Source of the DNA: Paraburkholderia sp. Ac-20340 | GTDB lineage: Bacteria > Pseudomonadota > Gammaproteobacteria > Burkholderiales > Burkholderiaceae | Reading direction: 5' to 3' | NCBI RefSeq assembly: GCF_017104965.1 | Contig: NZ_JAAGPR010000003.1 | Coordinates: forward strand, 372,001-436,000 | Length of the DNA: 64,000 nt | Part shown: in pieces, positions 17,659 to 27,485 of the stretch | How the letters are laid out: each line of letters starts with the position of its first letter | Numbering within the stretch: the stretch's first letter is position 1 | Notes under the pieces: model-generated | Database searches by the model: none | The model's input: the letters and a program-made list of their open reading frames with translations, nothing else | What the model was told of the DNA's origin: nothing | Position numbers and translations under genes: made by a program

Positions 17659-19155
17659 TTATTGCACGTCGTCTTCGCGGCCGCGCGAGCGGAACGCGTC
17701 GCGCGAACGGAAGGCATCGCTAGCCGCTTGCGCCGCATCGCTGGCCGAGGGCGCGGCTGCCGCGCCCTGCTGCTGCGAGCCTTGCTGCGTGCCCTGTTGC
17801 GGGGCTTGCTGCAGGCTTTGCGGCTGCGCGTTTGGCTGTGCGTTTGGCTGCGGATTCTGCTGCAGATCGCCGCTTGCTGCCGGCGCGGATGCGGCGTTCG
17901 AATCGGCCGAACCATTCGCTGCGTTCGCCGCGGGCACGCCCGCGCCCGAAGTAGCCGCCGCAGCCGCAGCACGCTGACGCGTTGCATCGACGATCTTGTC
18001 GAGCGGCAGATAAATCACGTTATTGCCCGACTTGCTGTCGACGAACACCTTCGTCGAATTCGAGTAGATGTGCTGCATCGTGTCCAGGTACATGCGCTCG
18101 CGAATCACCGCCGGCGCTTTCGCGTACTGCTCGTAGACGCTGTTGAAGCGCTGGGCGTCGCCCTGTGCCTGCGCAACCACGCGGTCGCTGTAGGCCTTGG
18201 CATCGTCGATCAGACGCGCGCCGTCGGCTTGCGCACGCGGCAGCAGCTGGTCGGCATAGGCCTGCGCATCGCGCTTTGCACGCTCGCGGTCCTGATGCGC
18301 CTTGGCTTCGTCGTCGAAAGCCGCCTGCACGCGATCGGGCGCCGCGACGCTTTGAATCGTCACGCCCACCACGCCCAGCCCGGTCTTGTACTGGTCGAGC
18401 GCGTGCTGGATCGTATCGGCGAGTTGCGCGCGGATCGGTTCGCGGTCCGCGTAGAGCAGATCGTTGGTGCTGTGCGCGCCCACGACCGCACGCACGGCAG
18501 CCTGCGCGGCCTGGCTCACGGAAAGATCGGGATCGACACTGCGGAACAGGTAGTCGGTCGGCTGCTTGACCTGGTACTGCACGATCAGGCGCACGTCGAG
18601 AATGTCGCCGTCATGCGTAATCACGGACGCATCCTTCGCGTTCGACGGACGCACCACGTTGTTACGGCCGATCTCGACACTGCGGATCTGGCCGACGTTG
18701 ACGACATCATGCGCCTGGAACGGGAACGGCAGGCGCCAATGCACGCCCGGACCCACCGTATGGCGATACTGGCCGAACTGCAGGACCACGCCGGCCTGAC
18801 CGTCCTGAATGATGAACACGCCACTACCCACGTAGATCGCGATCAGCACGCCGAGCACGAGGCCCACGCCGATGCGCGCACCGTGGCCGTTGTCCGGGCG
18901 CGGGCCGAGGCCGCCAGGCCCCTTGCCCTTCTTGCCGAAGAACGACGACAGGCGGCGATTGAACTCGCGCCACATTTCGTCGAGATCCGGCGGGCCGTCG
19001 CCCTTGCCGCCGTTGCCGTTGTTGTTGCCGTTGTTACCTGAGGGACGCCGTTCGTCGCTACGCTGGCCATTGCCCTCGCCGCGGCCCCATCGCGGGTCGT
19101 TCAGCGAGAAAATGGCACGCGCGCGCCAGCCAGTCCGCTTGTTGTAATCGTTCAC
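17659..19155 (-). CDS. hflK: HflK, subunit of the FtsH-regulating HflKC complex
   Basis: 498 aa, longer than E. coli HflK (419). Residues 1-92 are a cytoplasmic Gly/Asn/Asp-rich segment with the family motif PPDLDEMWREFNRRL; the membrane anchor is at ~93-115; the SPFH domain and a long helical region follow (QAAFDDEAKAHQDRERAKR, VYEQYAKAPAVIRERMY). The last ~110 residues are an unusual Ala/Gln/Asn/Ser-rich low-complexity tail with NAQPNAQP repeats, outside the cage-forming core. The start is a GTG at 19153-19155; no ATG lies upstream and no strong ribosome site is seen. It is encoded 91 bp after hflX. Confidence 0.95.
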   Translation of the reverse strand: MNDYNKRTGWRARAIFSLNDPRWGRGEGNGQRSDERRPSGNNGNNNGNGGKGDGPPDLDEMWREFNRRLSSFFGKKGKGPGGLGPRPDNGHGARIGVGLVLGVLIAIYVGSGVFIIQDGQAGVVLQFGQYRHTVGPGVHWRLPFPFQAHDVVNVGQIRSVEIGRNNVVRPSNAKDASVITHDGDILDVRLIVQYQVKQPTDYLFRSVDPDLSVSQAAQAAVRAVVGAHSTNDLLYADREPIRAQLADTIQHALDQYKTGLGVVGVTIQSVAAPDRVQAAFDDEAKAHQDRERAKRDAQAYADQLLPRAQADGARLIDDAKAYSDRVVAQAQGDAQRFNSVYEQYAKAPAVIRERMYLDTMQHIYSNSTKVFVDSKSGNNVIYLPLDKIVDATRQRAAAAAATSGAGVPAANAANGSADSNAASAPAASGDLQQNPQPNAQPNAQPQSLQQAPQQGTQQGSQQQGAAAAPSASDAAQAASDAFRSRDAFRSRGREDDVQ

Positions 19156-19246
19156 CTGTGTTCGTTCACCAGAGTAGACAGCGGGTCATGTGCGTGGAAG
19201 CGCGCCCGCGCACCACAAGGGCGACGCCGGGCGCTACCGGATCGGT

Positions 19247-20434
19247 TCAGCGGCCGTGCTCGGGTTCCCTGCTGGGTTCGTGCGACAGCGGATTCCAGTC
19301 GGCGGCGGCCTGAGGCTGCGACGGCTCGCCAAGGGGTTCGGCAGTCGCGATTTCGGCGATGGCGGCGCGCAGCGCATCCAGTCCGACGCCCGTGCGCGCG
19401 CTCAAAAAGACGCGCGAAATATTACCATACTCATCCCGCTCGACCGTCCCGCCTCGGGCCGCCAGTTCGGGCACGGCGTCGATCTTGTTGATCACCAGCA
19501 CCTGGCGGATCGTATCGGCGCCGATCTCGTGCAGCACCTCGTTGACCTGATCGATCTGATCGAGACGCACGGCGCTCGACGCATCGACCACGTGCAGCAG
19601 CAGATCGGCCTGCACGGTTTCCTGCAGCGTCGCACGGAAAGCGGCCACCAGCTGGTGAGGCAGTTCGCGGATGAAACCGACGGTATCGGACAGCACGATC
19701 TGGCCGACTTCATCGCCGAGCCAGACGCGCCGCGAAGTGGTATCGAGCGTGGCGAACAGCTGGTCGGCGGCGTAGGCCTGCGCTTTCGTCAGCGCATTGA
19801 AGAGCGTGGATTTGCCCGCATTCGTATAGCCGACCAGCGACACCGACATCGTGCGCGTACGTTCGCGCTGACGACGCTGCGTGCCGTGCTGACGGCGCAG
19901 CTTGGCGAGCTTGCCCTGCAGCATCTTGATGCGCTCGCCGATCAGCCGGCGGTCGGTTTCGAGCTGCGTTTCGCCAGGACCGCGCAGACCGATACCGCCT
20001 TTCTGACGCTCAAGGTGGGTCCAGGCGCGCACGAGACGCGTGGCGAGATACTGAAGCTGGGCGAGTTCGACCTGCAGCTTGCCTTCGTGGCTGCGCGCGC
20101 GTTGCGCGAAGATGTCGAGGATGAGGCTCGTGCGGTCGACCACGCGGCGGCCGAGTGCGCGCTCCAGATTACGTTGCTGGGCGGGCGACAGCGCGTGATT
20201 GAAGATGACGATTTCGATGTCGTTCGCTTCACAGGCGAGACGCAGTTCCTCGGCCTTGCCGCTGCCGATAAACATGGCGGCGTCGGGGCTCGAACGGCGT
20301 CCGGTGAGCGTGACAGCGGGAGTGGCGCCCGCGCTTTTGGCGAGCAGGCTGAGTTCTTCGAGACTGGCTTCGAAGTCGGTCTTGCCGAAGTCGATGCCGA
20401 CAAGTGCGGCGTTGATCAAATTAGCTGGTATCAA
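19247..20434 (-). CDS. hflX: Ribosome-splitting GTPase HflX
   Basis: 395 aa. HflX rescues stalled or heat-damaged ribosomes by splitting 70S particles. The N-terminal HflX domain carries GSGKAEEL and GGIGLRGPGETQLE (residues ~58 and ~146), followed by a helical arm and the G domain: G1 GYTNAGKST, G3 DTVGFIREL, G4 NKID. The C-terminal extension is short and Glu/Pro-rich. The only suitable start is TTG at 20432-20434, giving MIPANLINAALVGIDFG. A second in-frame TTG lies 12 nt downstream. No strong ribosome site is seen. It lies 59 bp after hfq. Confidence 0.95.
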   Translation of the reverse strand: MIPANLINAALVGIDFGKTDFEASLEELSLLAKSAGATPAVTLTGRRSSPDAAMFIGSGKAEELRLACEANDIEIVIFNHALSPAQQRNLERALGRRVVDRTSLILDIFAQRARSHEGKLQVELAQLQYLATRLVRAWTHLERQKGGIGLRGPGETQLETDRRLIGERIKMLQGKLAKLRRQHGTQRRQRERTRTMSVSLVGYTNAGKSTLFNALTKAQAYAADQLFATLDTTSRRVWLGDEVGQIVLSDTVGFIRELPHQLVAAFRATLQETVQADLLLHVVDASSAVRLDQIDQVNEVLHEIGADTIRQVLVINKIDAVPELAARGGTVERDEYGNISRVFLSARTGVGLDALRAAIAEIATAEPLGEPSQPQAAADWNPLSHEPSREPEHGR

Positions 20435-20493
20435 AATGGAAACGGCCGGTCGCGAAGCGCCTGCGAGGCGCCCCGGACCGGCCGCGTCATGGG

Positions 20494-20730
20494 TCAGGAC
20501 GCTTCCGAATCCGGGTGGAAATTCACCGGACGGGCCGGGACCACCGTGGAAATGGCGTGCTTGTAAACCATTTGCGTAACCGTATTACGGAGCAACACGA
20601 CGTACTGGTCGAACGATTCAATGTTCCCCTGAAGCTTGATGCCGTTGACCAGGTAGATCGAAACAGGCACGTGCTCCTTGCGCAGCGCGTTCAGAAACGG
20701 GTCTTGTAACAGTTGCCCTTTGTTGCTCAT
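20494..20730 (-). CDS. hfq: RNA chaperone Hfq
   Basis: 78 aa Sm-like hexameric RNA chaperone for sRNA-mRNA pairing. [19 protein letters not shown] opens the protein; the Sm1 motif region ([19 protein letters not shown]) and Sm2 motif YKHAIST are intact. The C-terminal tail after the Sm core is very short ([14 protein letters not shown]), as in other beta-proteobacteria, unlike the long E. coli tail. The ATG is preceded by CGGAGTTTGCT, a good ribosome site. The first gene of the hfq-hflX-hflK-hflC series. Confidence 0.98.
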   Translation of the reverse strand: MSNKGQLLQDPFLNALRKEHVPVSIYLVNGIKLQGNIESFDQYVVLLRNTVTQMVYKHAISTVVPARPVNFHPDSEAS

Positions 20731-20804
20731 AGCAAACTCCGTATTTTTTTGCAGGTTTAACTTATATTGGGGTGAAGAAAAAGAAATCCACCACCAATCG
20801 CTAC

Positions 20805-20810
20805 ACTATA
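20805..20810 (-). promoter_or_regulatory. Possible hfq -10 box
   Basis: TATAGT on the minus strand ~75 bp before the hfq ATG, in the A/T-richer 173-bp der-hfq spacer. A second A/T-rich block, TATAAG, lies nearer the gene. Neither has a convincing -35. Confidence 0.3.
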
Positions 20811-20903
20811 GCTGATTCTCGTTACCCCGCGCCGCTAGCGGCAGCCCAGCCAGACGGCCCGGCAGCGCCATTACGCGCGGTTATGCGGGGTAACGAACGC
20901 AGC

Positions 20904-22241
20904 TCAGTTCTTTTCGGTGTAGGGGTTCGTCGAAGAACGAAACTCTATGCGCAATGGAGTGCCCGTCAGCGAGAAAGTTTCCCGGAAACGGTTTTCCAGA
21001 TAGCGTTTGTACGTTTCCGTAATCGCATCGAGCGCGTTGCCGTGGATCACGATAATCGGCGGGTTCTGGCCCCCTTGGTGCGCGTAGCGCAGCTTCGGGC
21101 GGACCGGGCCGCGGCGGCGCGGCTGCTGGAACTCCACCGCTTCGATCAGCGCACGCGTCAGGCGCGGCGTCGGCAGCTTGGCCATCGCGGCGGCGTAAGC
21201 GTCGTCCACCGAGCGCATCAGCGCGCCGATACCGAACTTTTCCGTCGCCGAGATGAAGTGGAACTTGGCGAAGTCGAGGAACTTCAGCTTGCGTTGCAGG
21301 TGGTGCTTGGTGCGATCGCGTGCGTGATCGTCCATGCCGTCCCACTTGTTCACGCCCACCACGAGCGCACGGCCCTGCTCCACCACGAAGCCGGCGATAT
21401 GCGCGTCCTGGTCGGAAATTTCCTGGTGCGCATCGAGCAGCAGAATCACGACGTTGGCGTCGGCGATCGACTGCAGCGTCTTCACCACCGAGAACTTCTC
21501 GATCGCTTCGAACACCTTGCCGCGACGGCGCAAACCGGCCGTATCGATCAGCGTGTACTTCTTGCCGCCGCGTTCGAAATCGACGTAGATCGAATCGCGC
21601 GTCGTGCCCGGCATGTCGAACGCGATCACACGGTCTTCGCCGATCAGCGTATTGACGAGCGTGGACTTGCCCACGTTCGGACGGCCGACGATCGCGATCT
21701 TCACACCGCGCTTGCCCGGATCTTCTTCCTCTTCTTCCGGACGATCGGCGTAGGCCTGGTCGAGCGCCTCGTTGATCATTTCCGTCACGCCGTCGCCGTG
21801 CGCAGCGGAAATCGCGCGCGGGTCGCCCAGACCGAGTTCGTAGAAGTCGGCGGCCACGGTGCTGTACTTCATGCCCTCGGCCTTGTTGACCACCAGGAAG
21901 ATCGGACGGCCGGTCTTGCGCAGGTAATCGGCGATGTGCTTGTCCTGCGGCGCCAGACCGTTACGGCCATCGCAGATAAACACGACGATGTCGGCTTCCT
22001 CGACAGCCTGACGCGTCTGGCGCGCCATTTCGTGCAGGATGCCGTCCTTGGCGACCGGCTCGAAACCGCCGGTGTCGACCACCAGATAGGCGCGGTCGCC
22101 CGTGCGCCCTTCGCCATAGTGGCGGTCGCGCGTGAGACCGGGCAGGTCGGCCACCAGCGCATCGCGCGAACGCGTGAGCCGGTTGAATAGCGTGGATTTC
22201 CCCACATTGGGGCGCCCAACGAGGGCGATTACGGGTTTCAT
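20904..22241 (-). CDS. der: Ribosome-assembly GTPase Der (EngA)
   Basis: 445 aa essential GTPase for 50S assembly, with two tandem G domains. GRPNVGKST occurs twice (residues ~8-16 and ~188-196), each with its own G3 ([15 protein letters not shown]) and G4 (NKAEG; NKWDG). An acidic linker EEEEEDPGK separates them, and a C-terminal KH-like domain ends [15 protein letters not shown]. Length is slightly below E. coli Der (490). It follows bamB by 377 bp, a longer spacer than between the other members of this series, so it may have its own promoter. Confidence 0.97.
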   Translation of the reverse strand: MKPVIALVGRPNVGKSTLFNRLTRSRDALVADLPGLTRDRHYGEGRTGDRAYLVVDTGGFEPVAKDGILHEMARQTRQAVEEADIVVFICDGRNGLAPQDKHIADYLRKTGRPIFLVVNKAEGMKYSTVAADFYELGLGDPRAISAAHGDGVTEMINEALDQAYADRPEEEEEDPGKRGVKIAIVGRPNVGKSTLVNTLIGEDRVIAFDMPGTTRDSIYVDFERGGKKYTLIDTAGLRRRGKVFEAIEKFSVVKTLQSIADANVVILLLDAHQEISDQDAHIAGFVVEQGRALVVGVNKWDGMDDHARDRTKHHLQRKLKFLDFAKFHFISATEKFGIGALMRSVDDAYAAAMAKLPTPRLTRALIEAVEFQQPRRRGPVRPKLRYAHQGGQNPPIIVIHGNALDAITETYKRYLENRFRETFSLTGTPLRIEFRSSTNPYTEKN

Positions 22242-22618
22242 CTGATCTTTTCTACAGTAAGGCGCGGTCCCGGAACGTCCGGCACGCTGCGCGGCAAGCG
22301 TCTGCTATGAGTGCCCGCAGAAGCTGCAATAGTTGCAAATTATCACGAATCGGGCCGTGCGCCCGATTGCCGGCGCGGGCGCGATGCCGCGACTGCCAGC
22401 CCGAAGCGACAAGTTGCGCTTCGTCGTTCGACTGGAGCACCGGAGGTAGCCGCTCCGGGCATCCGTCGTCTCATTAAGTTCGCGGGCGCTGCCTGCCCCA
22501 CTTGCGCGACGTTGGACCACTCCCCAATGCGCGCCGGAAAAACACAAGAGGCCGCCGCCCTTGGGCGCGGCCCCTCGATGCGACACCAGGCGGCTGGCCG
22601 CCCGGCGTCATCGCTCGA
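22242..22618. other. 377-bp spacer between bamB and der
   Basis: No gene supported. It holds a perfect 8-bp inverted repeat, AATCGGGC (22348-22355) / GCCCGATT (22361-22368), without a U tract, and an A/T-rich GATAAT on the minus strand (22339-22344) that could be a der -10 box. Open frames here on either strand show no family features or ribosome sites. Confidence 0.5.
22541..22576 (-). terminator. Possible terminator after bamB
   Basis: An imperfect GC-rich stem, GAGGCCGCCGCCC / GGGCGCGGCCCCTC, followed on the minus strand by TTGTGTTTTT. The stem is bulged and the T tract is broken, so this may attenuate rather than stop transcription. Confidence 0.4.
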
Positions 22619-23764
22619 TTAGCGCGGACGCAGACCGTACAGGTCGCCGTCCTTCGTCAGCACGACCAGCGTATTGCCAGCCAGCACCGGCGCTGCCGTA
22701 ATCGGGCTGCCGTCGGTCTTCACGCGCGCAACGAAGCTGCCGTCGTCGAGCGAGAGGAAGTGCACGTAACCCTGATAATCGCCCACCGCCACGGCATGAC
22801 CGAGCACGGCCGGCACGCTGACGTCGCGGTTCTTGAGCTTGTCGGTGCTCCAGGTCTGCGTACCGGTGGCCACGCTGTAGGCCTTCACAACCGACCAGTC
22901 GTCGCCGCCCACCACTGTGGTGTCGTCCTGAGCGATACCGCTCGTGCTCGAGAACGGCTTTTCCCACATCGGACGGCCCGAGTTGGCGTCGAAGCAGCCA
23001 AGCTGGCCCTGGAATGTGACCGCGCAAGTGGTTGCGCCAACCAGCGTGGGCGGACCGCTCACGTCGTTGATACGCTCGACTTCCGTCACGCCCTTCGGAT
23101 ACGACACCGGCGTTTCCCAGAAAGCGTCGCCGCTTTGCAGGTTGATCGCCGAGAACGCGCCGCCCGGGAAGCCGGCCAGTACGGCCTGGTCGCCCGCGAA
23201 CGTCATGCCGGCCGACACGCGCAGGTTCAGCGGCACCGCACGGTTGCGGTAGGCCCACTTCTGCTCGCCCGTCTGCGAATTGAACGCGACCACCTGGCCG
23301 TCGATCGTGCGCACGACCACGAGGCCGTTGCCGACCAGCGGCGGCGAAATGATTTCGCCCGGCGCCTTGGCTTGCCACGAGAGCTTGCCGTTCGAATCCA
23401 GCACGTAGACGTCGCCCTTCAGGCCGCCGACCGCCGTGAGGTTGCCGTCGCTGCCCACGCCTGCCGACAGATCGTCCTTGAGCTTGGTGCTCCAGACTTC
23501 CTTGCCCGTTTGCGCGTCGAACTTCGCGACCGAGCCGTTCTCGCCCGCGGCGTACACGGTGTCGCCCACTGCGACCGGCGAGAACAGATAGCGGCCGGCC
23601 TTGCCGACGCTCGCCTTCCACACCTGCTGGACGTCCAGCGCCGGCTTGAACTCGGTCAGCGGCACCGGCACGCGGCGCTCGTCTTTAGTCGACGAGCAAG
23701 CCGCCAGTGCGAGAACGGTCATCGCACAGGCGACAGGCACAACGGTTCGTTTCAGCAGATTCAT
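22619..23764 (-). CDS. bamB: Outer-membrane assembly lipoprotein BamB
   Basis: 381 aa eight-bladed beta-propeller lipoprotein of the BAM complex, which folds beta-barrel proteins into the outer membrane. The lipobox is LAAC with lipidated Cys23. Repeated PQQ-like blade motifs are evident (VYAAGENGSVAKFDAQTGKEVW, VYVLDSNGKLSW, VAFNSQTGEQKWAYR, IAQDDTTVVGGDDWSV). The ATG at 23762-23764 is chosen so that the signal peptide begins MNLLKRT; five further residues upstream are possible. Follows yfgM by 60 bp; the same yfgM-bamB-der order occurs in E. coli. Confidence 0.96.
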   Translation of the reverse strand: MNLLKRTVVPVACAMTVLALAACSSTKDERRVPVPLTEFKPALDVQQVWKASVGKAGRYLFSPVAVGDTVYAAGENGSVAKFDAQTGKEVWSTKLKDDLSAGVGSDGNLTAVGGLKGDVYVLDSNGKLSWQAKAPGEIISPPLVGNGLVVVRTIDGQVVAFNSQTGEQKWAYRNRAVPLNLRVSAGMTFAGDQAVLAGFPGGAFSAINLQSGDAFWETPVSYPKGVTEVERINDVSGPPTLVGATTCAVTFQGQLGCFDANSGRPMWEKPFSSTSGIAQDDTTVVGGDDWSVVKAYSVATGTQTWSTDKLKNRDVSVPAVLGHAVAVGDYQGYVHFLSLDDGSFVARVKTDGSPITAAPVLAGNTLVVLTKDGDLYGLRPR

Positions 23765-23824
23765 CGGTGAACGAAGCATGAATGAAGTTGATTGAATGGT
23801 TTTGCGATCGATGCAGGCTGCGCG

Positions 23825-24454
23825 TCAGCCGCCCAGTGCGTCGAGCTTGAACTGGACCAGTTGACGCTCGGAAGCATCGGTCTTCGGCAGGCTGTCGAGC
23901 GCGAGCTTGTAGGCCGCACGCGCGTCGTCGTGCTTGCCCGCTGCGGCGAGCAGGTCGCCGCGGCCGTCGGCCACGACGCCCTTGAACGGACCCGCATCCG
24001 GTTGCGGAATCAGCGCGAGGCCTTGATCGTAGGCCTTTTCGTCGAGCAGCACGGAAGCCAGACGCAGCTTCGCAACCTGACGGAATTCCTCGTCCTTGGC
24101 GTGATCGGCGGCCCATTGCAGTTGCGCCTTCGCGCCGGCCGTGTCACCCGCCGTATAGAGCGACTTCGCCACCGTGAGCGCGCTCATCTGCGCGTACGCG
24201 GTGCCGCCGAAACGGTCTTCCATGTCGGTTGCAATGCGCGTGAGCAGCGCCTTGTCATTACCGGTCGCCGCCTGCTGCACCTGGTCGTAGAGCACTGCCG
24301 CTTCCGCAGCCTGACGGCGCTGCCAGAAGTTCCAGCCATTCCACGCGGCGAGCGCGAGCAGAACGATCAGCACGAGCCACGTGGTCGCATTGCCCCACTG
24401 CGTCCACCAGGCCTTGAAACTCTCGATCGATTCCTGTTCGTCGTGGTAACTCAT
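23825..24454 (-). CDS. yfgM: YfgM, ancillary SecYEG translocon subunit (TPR-like)
   Basis: 209 aa. In E. coli YfgM is a membrane-anchored TPR-like protein that associates with the translocon and periplasmic chaperones such as PpiD. The N-terminal cytoplasmic segment YHDEQESIESFKAWWTQWGN is followed by one membrane helix (residues ~24-42, TTWLVLIVLLALAAWNGW) and a periplasmic helical repeat domain (GDTAGAKAQLQWAAD, AAAGKHDDARAAYKLAL). The ATG at 24452-24454 begins the conserved N-terminus. Lies between hisS and bamB, the same arrangement as in E. coli. Confidence 0.93.
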   Translation of the reverse strand: MSYHDEQESIESFKAWWTQWGNATTWLVLIVLLALAAWNGWNFWQRRQAAEAAVLYDQVQQAATGNDKALLTRIATDMEDRFGGTAYAQMSALTVAKSLYTAGDTAGAKAQLQWAADHAKDEEFRQVAKLRLASVLLDEKAYDQGLALIPQPDAGPFKGVVADGRGDLLAAAGKHDDARAAYKLALDSLPKTDASERQLVQFKLDALGG

Positions 24455-24594
24455 CGCGTCGCGATTCCTCGATTATTTTTTGAAGCCTGTTTTCGGGCGC
24501 GCTACTGAGTCCATGCACAGGTCCATGCAGGACGAAGCGGCGCGCCACAAAGCCGGTCAAACAGCCGGACTACGCGTCCGGCCCAAGCGCCCGA

Positions 24595-25932
24595 TCAATC
24601 CTCGCCGTCTTCGGCGGATGCAACCATCGCATTGATCAGATATTCGGTCAAGTCCTCAAAGGCTACCGTTTGTTGCTCGCTGCGGGCTTCCGCCGCCTGG
24701 CCGCGCAGCGCCTTCACGCCGGCCACGCCCTTCGCGACTTCGTCCTCGCCGAGCACCACGGCAAACGCGGCGCCGCTGGCATCCGCGCGCTTCATCTGCG
24801 ACTTGAAGCTCGCTGCCTGGCCATCTGCGCTGCAGTGGAGAATGACGTCGAGGCCCGTATCGCGCAGACGCTCCGAGACGATGAAAGCCTGTTCGCGCGC
24901 GGCTTCGCCCTGATGCACGACGTACACGTCGCAGCCTTCGGCTTCCGGCACGAGGTTCTCTTCCTTGAGCAGTTCGAGAATGCGCTCGATGCCCATGGCC
25001 CAGCCGCACGCTGCCGTCGGCTTGCCGCCCAGTTGCTCGATCAGCGGATCGTAACGGCCGCCGGCCGCGACCGTACCTTGCGCGCCGAGCTTGTCCGTCA
25101 CCCACTCGAACACGGTCAGATTGTAATAATCGAGACCGCGCACCAGACGCGGGTTGATCTTGAACGGGATATTGTTCGACTTCAGGATGCGCTGCAGGCC
25201 TTCGAAGTGCGCCTTCGATTCCTCGCCGAGGAAGTCGATCAGCTTCGGCGCCTTGTCGGCCATGTCCTGCAGCGCCGGATTCTTCGTGTCGAGCACGCGC
25301 AGCGGGTTCGTGTAAAGGCGGCGCTTGCCGTCTTCATCGAGCAGATCGACGTGCTGTTCGAGATACTTGATGAGTTCGACGCGGTGCGCCGCGCGCTCTT
25401 CCGCGAGACCCAGCGAGTTGATTTCCAGCTTGATGCCGGTCAGACCGAGATCGTCCCAGAGACGCTGGCACATCAGAATGATTTCCGCGTCCGCATCGGG
25501 ACCCGCGAAGCCGAGCGCTTCCACGCCCACCTGATGGAACTGGCGATAACGGCCGCGCTGCGGACGCTCGTGACGGAACATCGGGCCGATGTACCACAGA
25601 CGCTTCGGGCCGTCGTAGAGCATGTTGTGCTCGATCGACGCACGCACGACCGCCGCGGTGTTTTCCGGGCGCATCGTGAGGTGCTCGCCGTTCAGCGCAT
25701 CGGTGAAGCTGTACATCTCTTTTTCGACGATGTCGGTGACTTCGCCGATACCGCGCGTGAAGAGCTGCGTGTGCTCGACGATCGGCGTACGGATGTTCTG
25801 GTATCCGTACGAACGGAGCATGGACTTCACGGTCGTTTCGAAGAAGTCCCACAGCCCTGCATCCTGCGGCAGGATGTCGTTCATGCCCTTCACGCCGGTG
25901 AGCTTCTGCGGCTTGCTTTTCTGTTCAGTCAT
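24595..25932 (-). CDS. hisS: Histidyl-tRNA synthetase
   Basis: 445 aa class II aminoacyl-tRNA synthetase. [16 protein letters not shown] begins the catalytic core. Motif 2 lies around [17 protein letters not shown], and the two HisRS histidine-binding motifs are [15 protein letters not shown] and [15 protein letters not shown]. The anticodon-binding domain follows ([16 protein letters not shown] to the end). Slightly longer than E. coli HisS (424) because of the C-terminal tail [15 protein letters not shown]. It follows ispG by 121 bp and precedes yfgM by 140 bp. The related hisZ in this window is the non-catalytic paralogue. Confidence 0.97.
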   Translation of the reverse strand: MTEQKSKPQKLTGVKGMNDILPQDAGLWDFFETTVKSMLRSYGYQNIRTPIVEHTQLFTRGIGEVTDIVEKEMYSFTDALNGEHLTMRPENTAAVVRASIEHNMLYDGPKRLWYIGPMFRHERPQRGRYRQFHQVGVEALGFAGPDADAEIILMCQRLWDDLGLTGIKLEINSLGLAEERAAHRVELIKYLEQHVDLLDEDGKRRLYTNPLRVLDTKNPALQDMADKAPKLIDFLGEESKAHFEGLQRILKSNNIPFKINPRLVRGLDYYNLTVFEWVTDKLGAQGTVAAGGRYDPLIEQLGGKPTAACGWAMGIERILELLKEENLVPEAEGCDVYVVHQGEAAREQAFIVSERLRDTGLDVILHCSADGQAASFKSQMKRADASGAAFAVVLGEDEVAKGVAGVKALRGQAAEARSEQQTVAFEDLTEYLINAMVASAEDGED

Positions 25933-26053
25933 TGCGATGCGAAAGTGTCGTTGCGAGTGCGCGGCGTATCCATTCCCGCCGCGCTGCTCGATGTTCGATG
26001 TTCGGGTGTCCGTAGCAAGTGCGCGCGGGACGTCATGCCCCGCGCCGCCGCGA

Positions 26054-27373
26054 TCAGGCCGTCGCTTCGGCCTTGCCGTACTTGCGTGCGACGTAGTCGC
26101 TCACGATCTGCTGGAACTCTTCGGCGATACGCTCGCCGCGCAGCGTCTTGACCTTTTCGCCGTCGATAAAGACCGGCGCGGCCGGGTTCTCGCCCGAGCC
26201 CGGCAGGCTGATGCCGATGTTTGCGTGCTTCGATTCGCCCGGACCGTTGACGATACAGCCCATCACGGCGACGTTCATGGTTTCGACGCCCGGATACGAA
26301 TCGCGCCACACCGGCATCTGCGCGCGCAGATAGCCCTGGATTTGCGAAGCGAGTTCCTGGAACAGCGTGCTGGTCGTGCGACCGCAACCCGGGCAGGCGA
26401 TGACCATCGGCGTGAACGAACGCAGGCCCATCGTTTGCAGGATTTCCTGGCCGACCACCACTTCACCCGTGCGCGCACCACCCGGCTCCGGCGTGAGCGA
26501 GATGCGGATGGTGTCGCCGATGCCTTGCTGCAGCAGCACCGACAGTGCCGCCGTCGAGGCGACGATGCCCTTCGAACCCATGCCCGCTTCGGTCAGACCC
26601 AAGTGCAGCGCGAAGTCGCAGCGCTTTGCCAGTTGCTGGTACACGGCGATCAGATCCTGCACGCCGCTGACCTTGCACGACAGAATGATCTTGTCGCGGC
26701 TCAGGCCGAGTTCGACCGCGCGTTCCGCCGAGCCGATGGCCGACTGGATCAGCGCTTCGTACATCACGCTCTGCGCTTCCCACGGCACGCTACGCGCCGC
26801 GTTTTCGTCCATCATGCGCGCGAGCAGATCCTGATCCAGGCTGCCCCAGTTCACGCCGATACGCACCGGCTTGTCGTACTTGATGGCCGCTTCGATCATC
26901 TGCGCGTACTGCGTGTCGCGCTTGGCGCCCTGGCCTACGTTGCCCGGGTTGATACGGTACTTCGACAGCGCTTCCGCGCACGCGGGGTGATCGCGCAGCA
27001 GCAGGTGGCCGTTGTAATGGAAGTCGCCGACCAGCGGCACCATCACGCCCATGCGGTCGAGCTGGTCGCGCACGTGCGGCACGGCGGCGGCCGCTTCCGG
27101 CGTATTGACCGTGATACGCACGAGTTCCGAACCGGCCTGCGCGAGTTCCTTGATCTGGATCGCGGTGCCGATGGCGTCGGCGGTATCGGTATTGGTCATC
27201 GACTGCACGCGCACCGGCGCGTCGCCGCCGATCGTCACCAGCTGACCGCCCCAGCGCACATGGACGGCGTGCGACTTGCGGCGCGGCGCGTGGCCGCCAA
27301 GGATCGGTTCGTTGGACACGATCTGACTGTTGCTGGTCAGGGATTGCGGTTCGCTTTGCATCGAAAAACCCAT
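26054..27373 (-). CDS. ispG: 4-hydroxy-3-methylbut-2-enyl-diphosphate synthase IspG
   Basis: 439 aa [4Fe-4S] enzyme of the MEP isoprenoid pathway, converting MEcPP to HMBPP. The TIM-barrel part carries [16 protein letters not shown] and [11 protein letters not shown]. The cluster cysteines lie in ACPGCGRTT and [11 protein letters not shown]. It is longer than E. coli IspG (372) because of ~30 extra N-terminal residues and a loop, as in other beta-proteobacteria. The ATG at 27371-27373 is preceded by GAGGTG; an in-frame ATG 12 nt later is possible. A strong hairpin with a U tract lies just upstream, between rodZ and ispG. Confidence 0.96.
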   Translation of the reverse strand: MGFSMQSEPQSLTSNSQIVSNEPILGGHAPRRKSHAVHVRWGGQLVTIGGDAPVRVQSMTNTDTADAIGTAIQIKELAQAGSELVRITVNTPEAAAAVPHVRDQLDRMGVMVPLVGDFHYNGHLLLRDHPACAEALSKYRINPGNVGQGAKRDTQYAQMIEAAIKYDKPVRIGVNWGSLDQDLLARMMDENAARSVPWEAQSVMYEALIQSAIGSAERAVELGLSRDKIILSCKVSGVQDLIAVYQQLAKRCDFALHLGLTEAGMGSKGIVASTAALSVLLQQGIGDTIRISLTPEPGGARTGEVVVGQEILQTMGLRSFTPMVIACPGCGRTTSTLFQELASQIQGYLRAQMPVWRDSYPGVETMNVAVMGCIVNGPGESKHANIGISLPGSGENPAAPVFIDGEKVKTLRGERIAEEFQQIVSDYVARKYGKAEATA

Positions 27374-27426
27374 TTACACCTCGCGCGCGCCACCGTTCAC
27401 AACGAACGGCTACGCTGCACGAATTG

Positions 27427-27471
27427 AAAAAGCGTCGCGGCCGGCAAAAAACTATTCGCCGGCCGCGACGC
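27427..27471 (-). terminator. Strong hairpin with U tract between rodZ and ispG
   Basis: A perfect 14-bp stem, GCGTCGCGGCCGGC (27432-27445) / GCCGGCCGCGACGC (27458-27471), with a 12-nt A/T-rich loop, followed on the minus strand by TTTTT. It begins 15 bp after the rodZ stop. Confidence 0.85.
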
Positions 27472-27485
27472 GTGCCATGTCTCTA

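Noticed and set aside
22305..22622. Short open frames on both strands between bamB and der
   Set aside because: No start signals and Arg/Ala-rich composition; they overlap the predicted bamB terminator.
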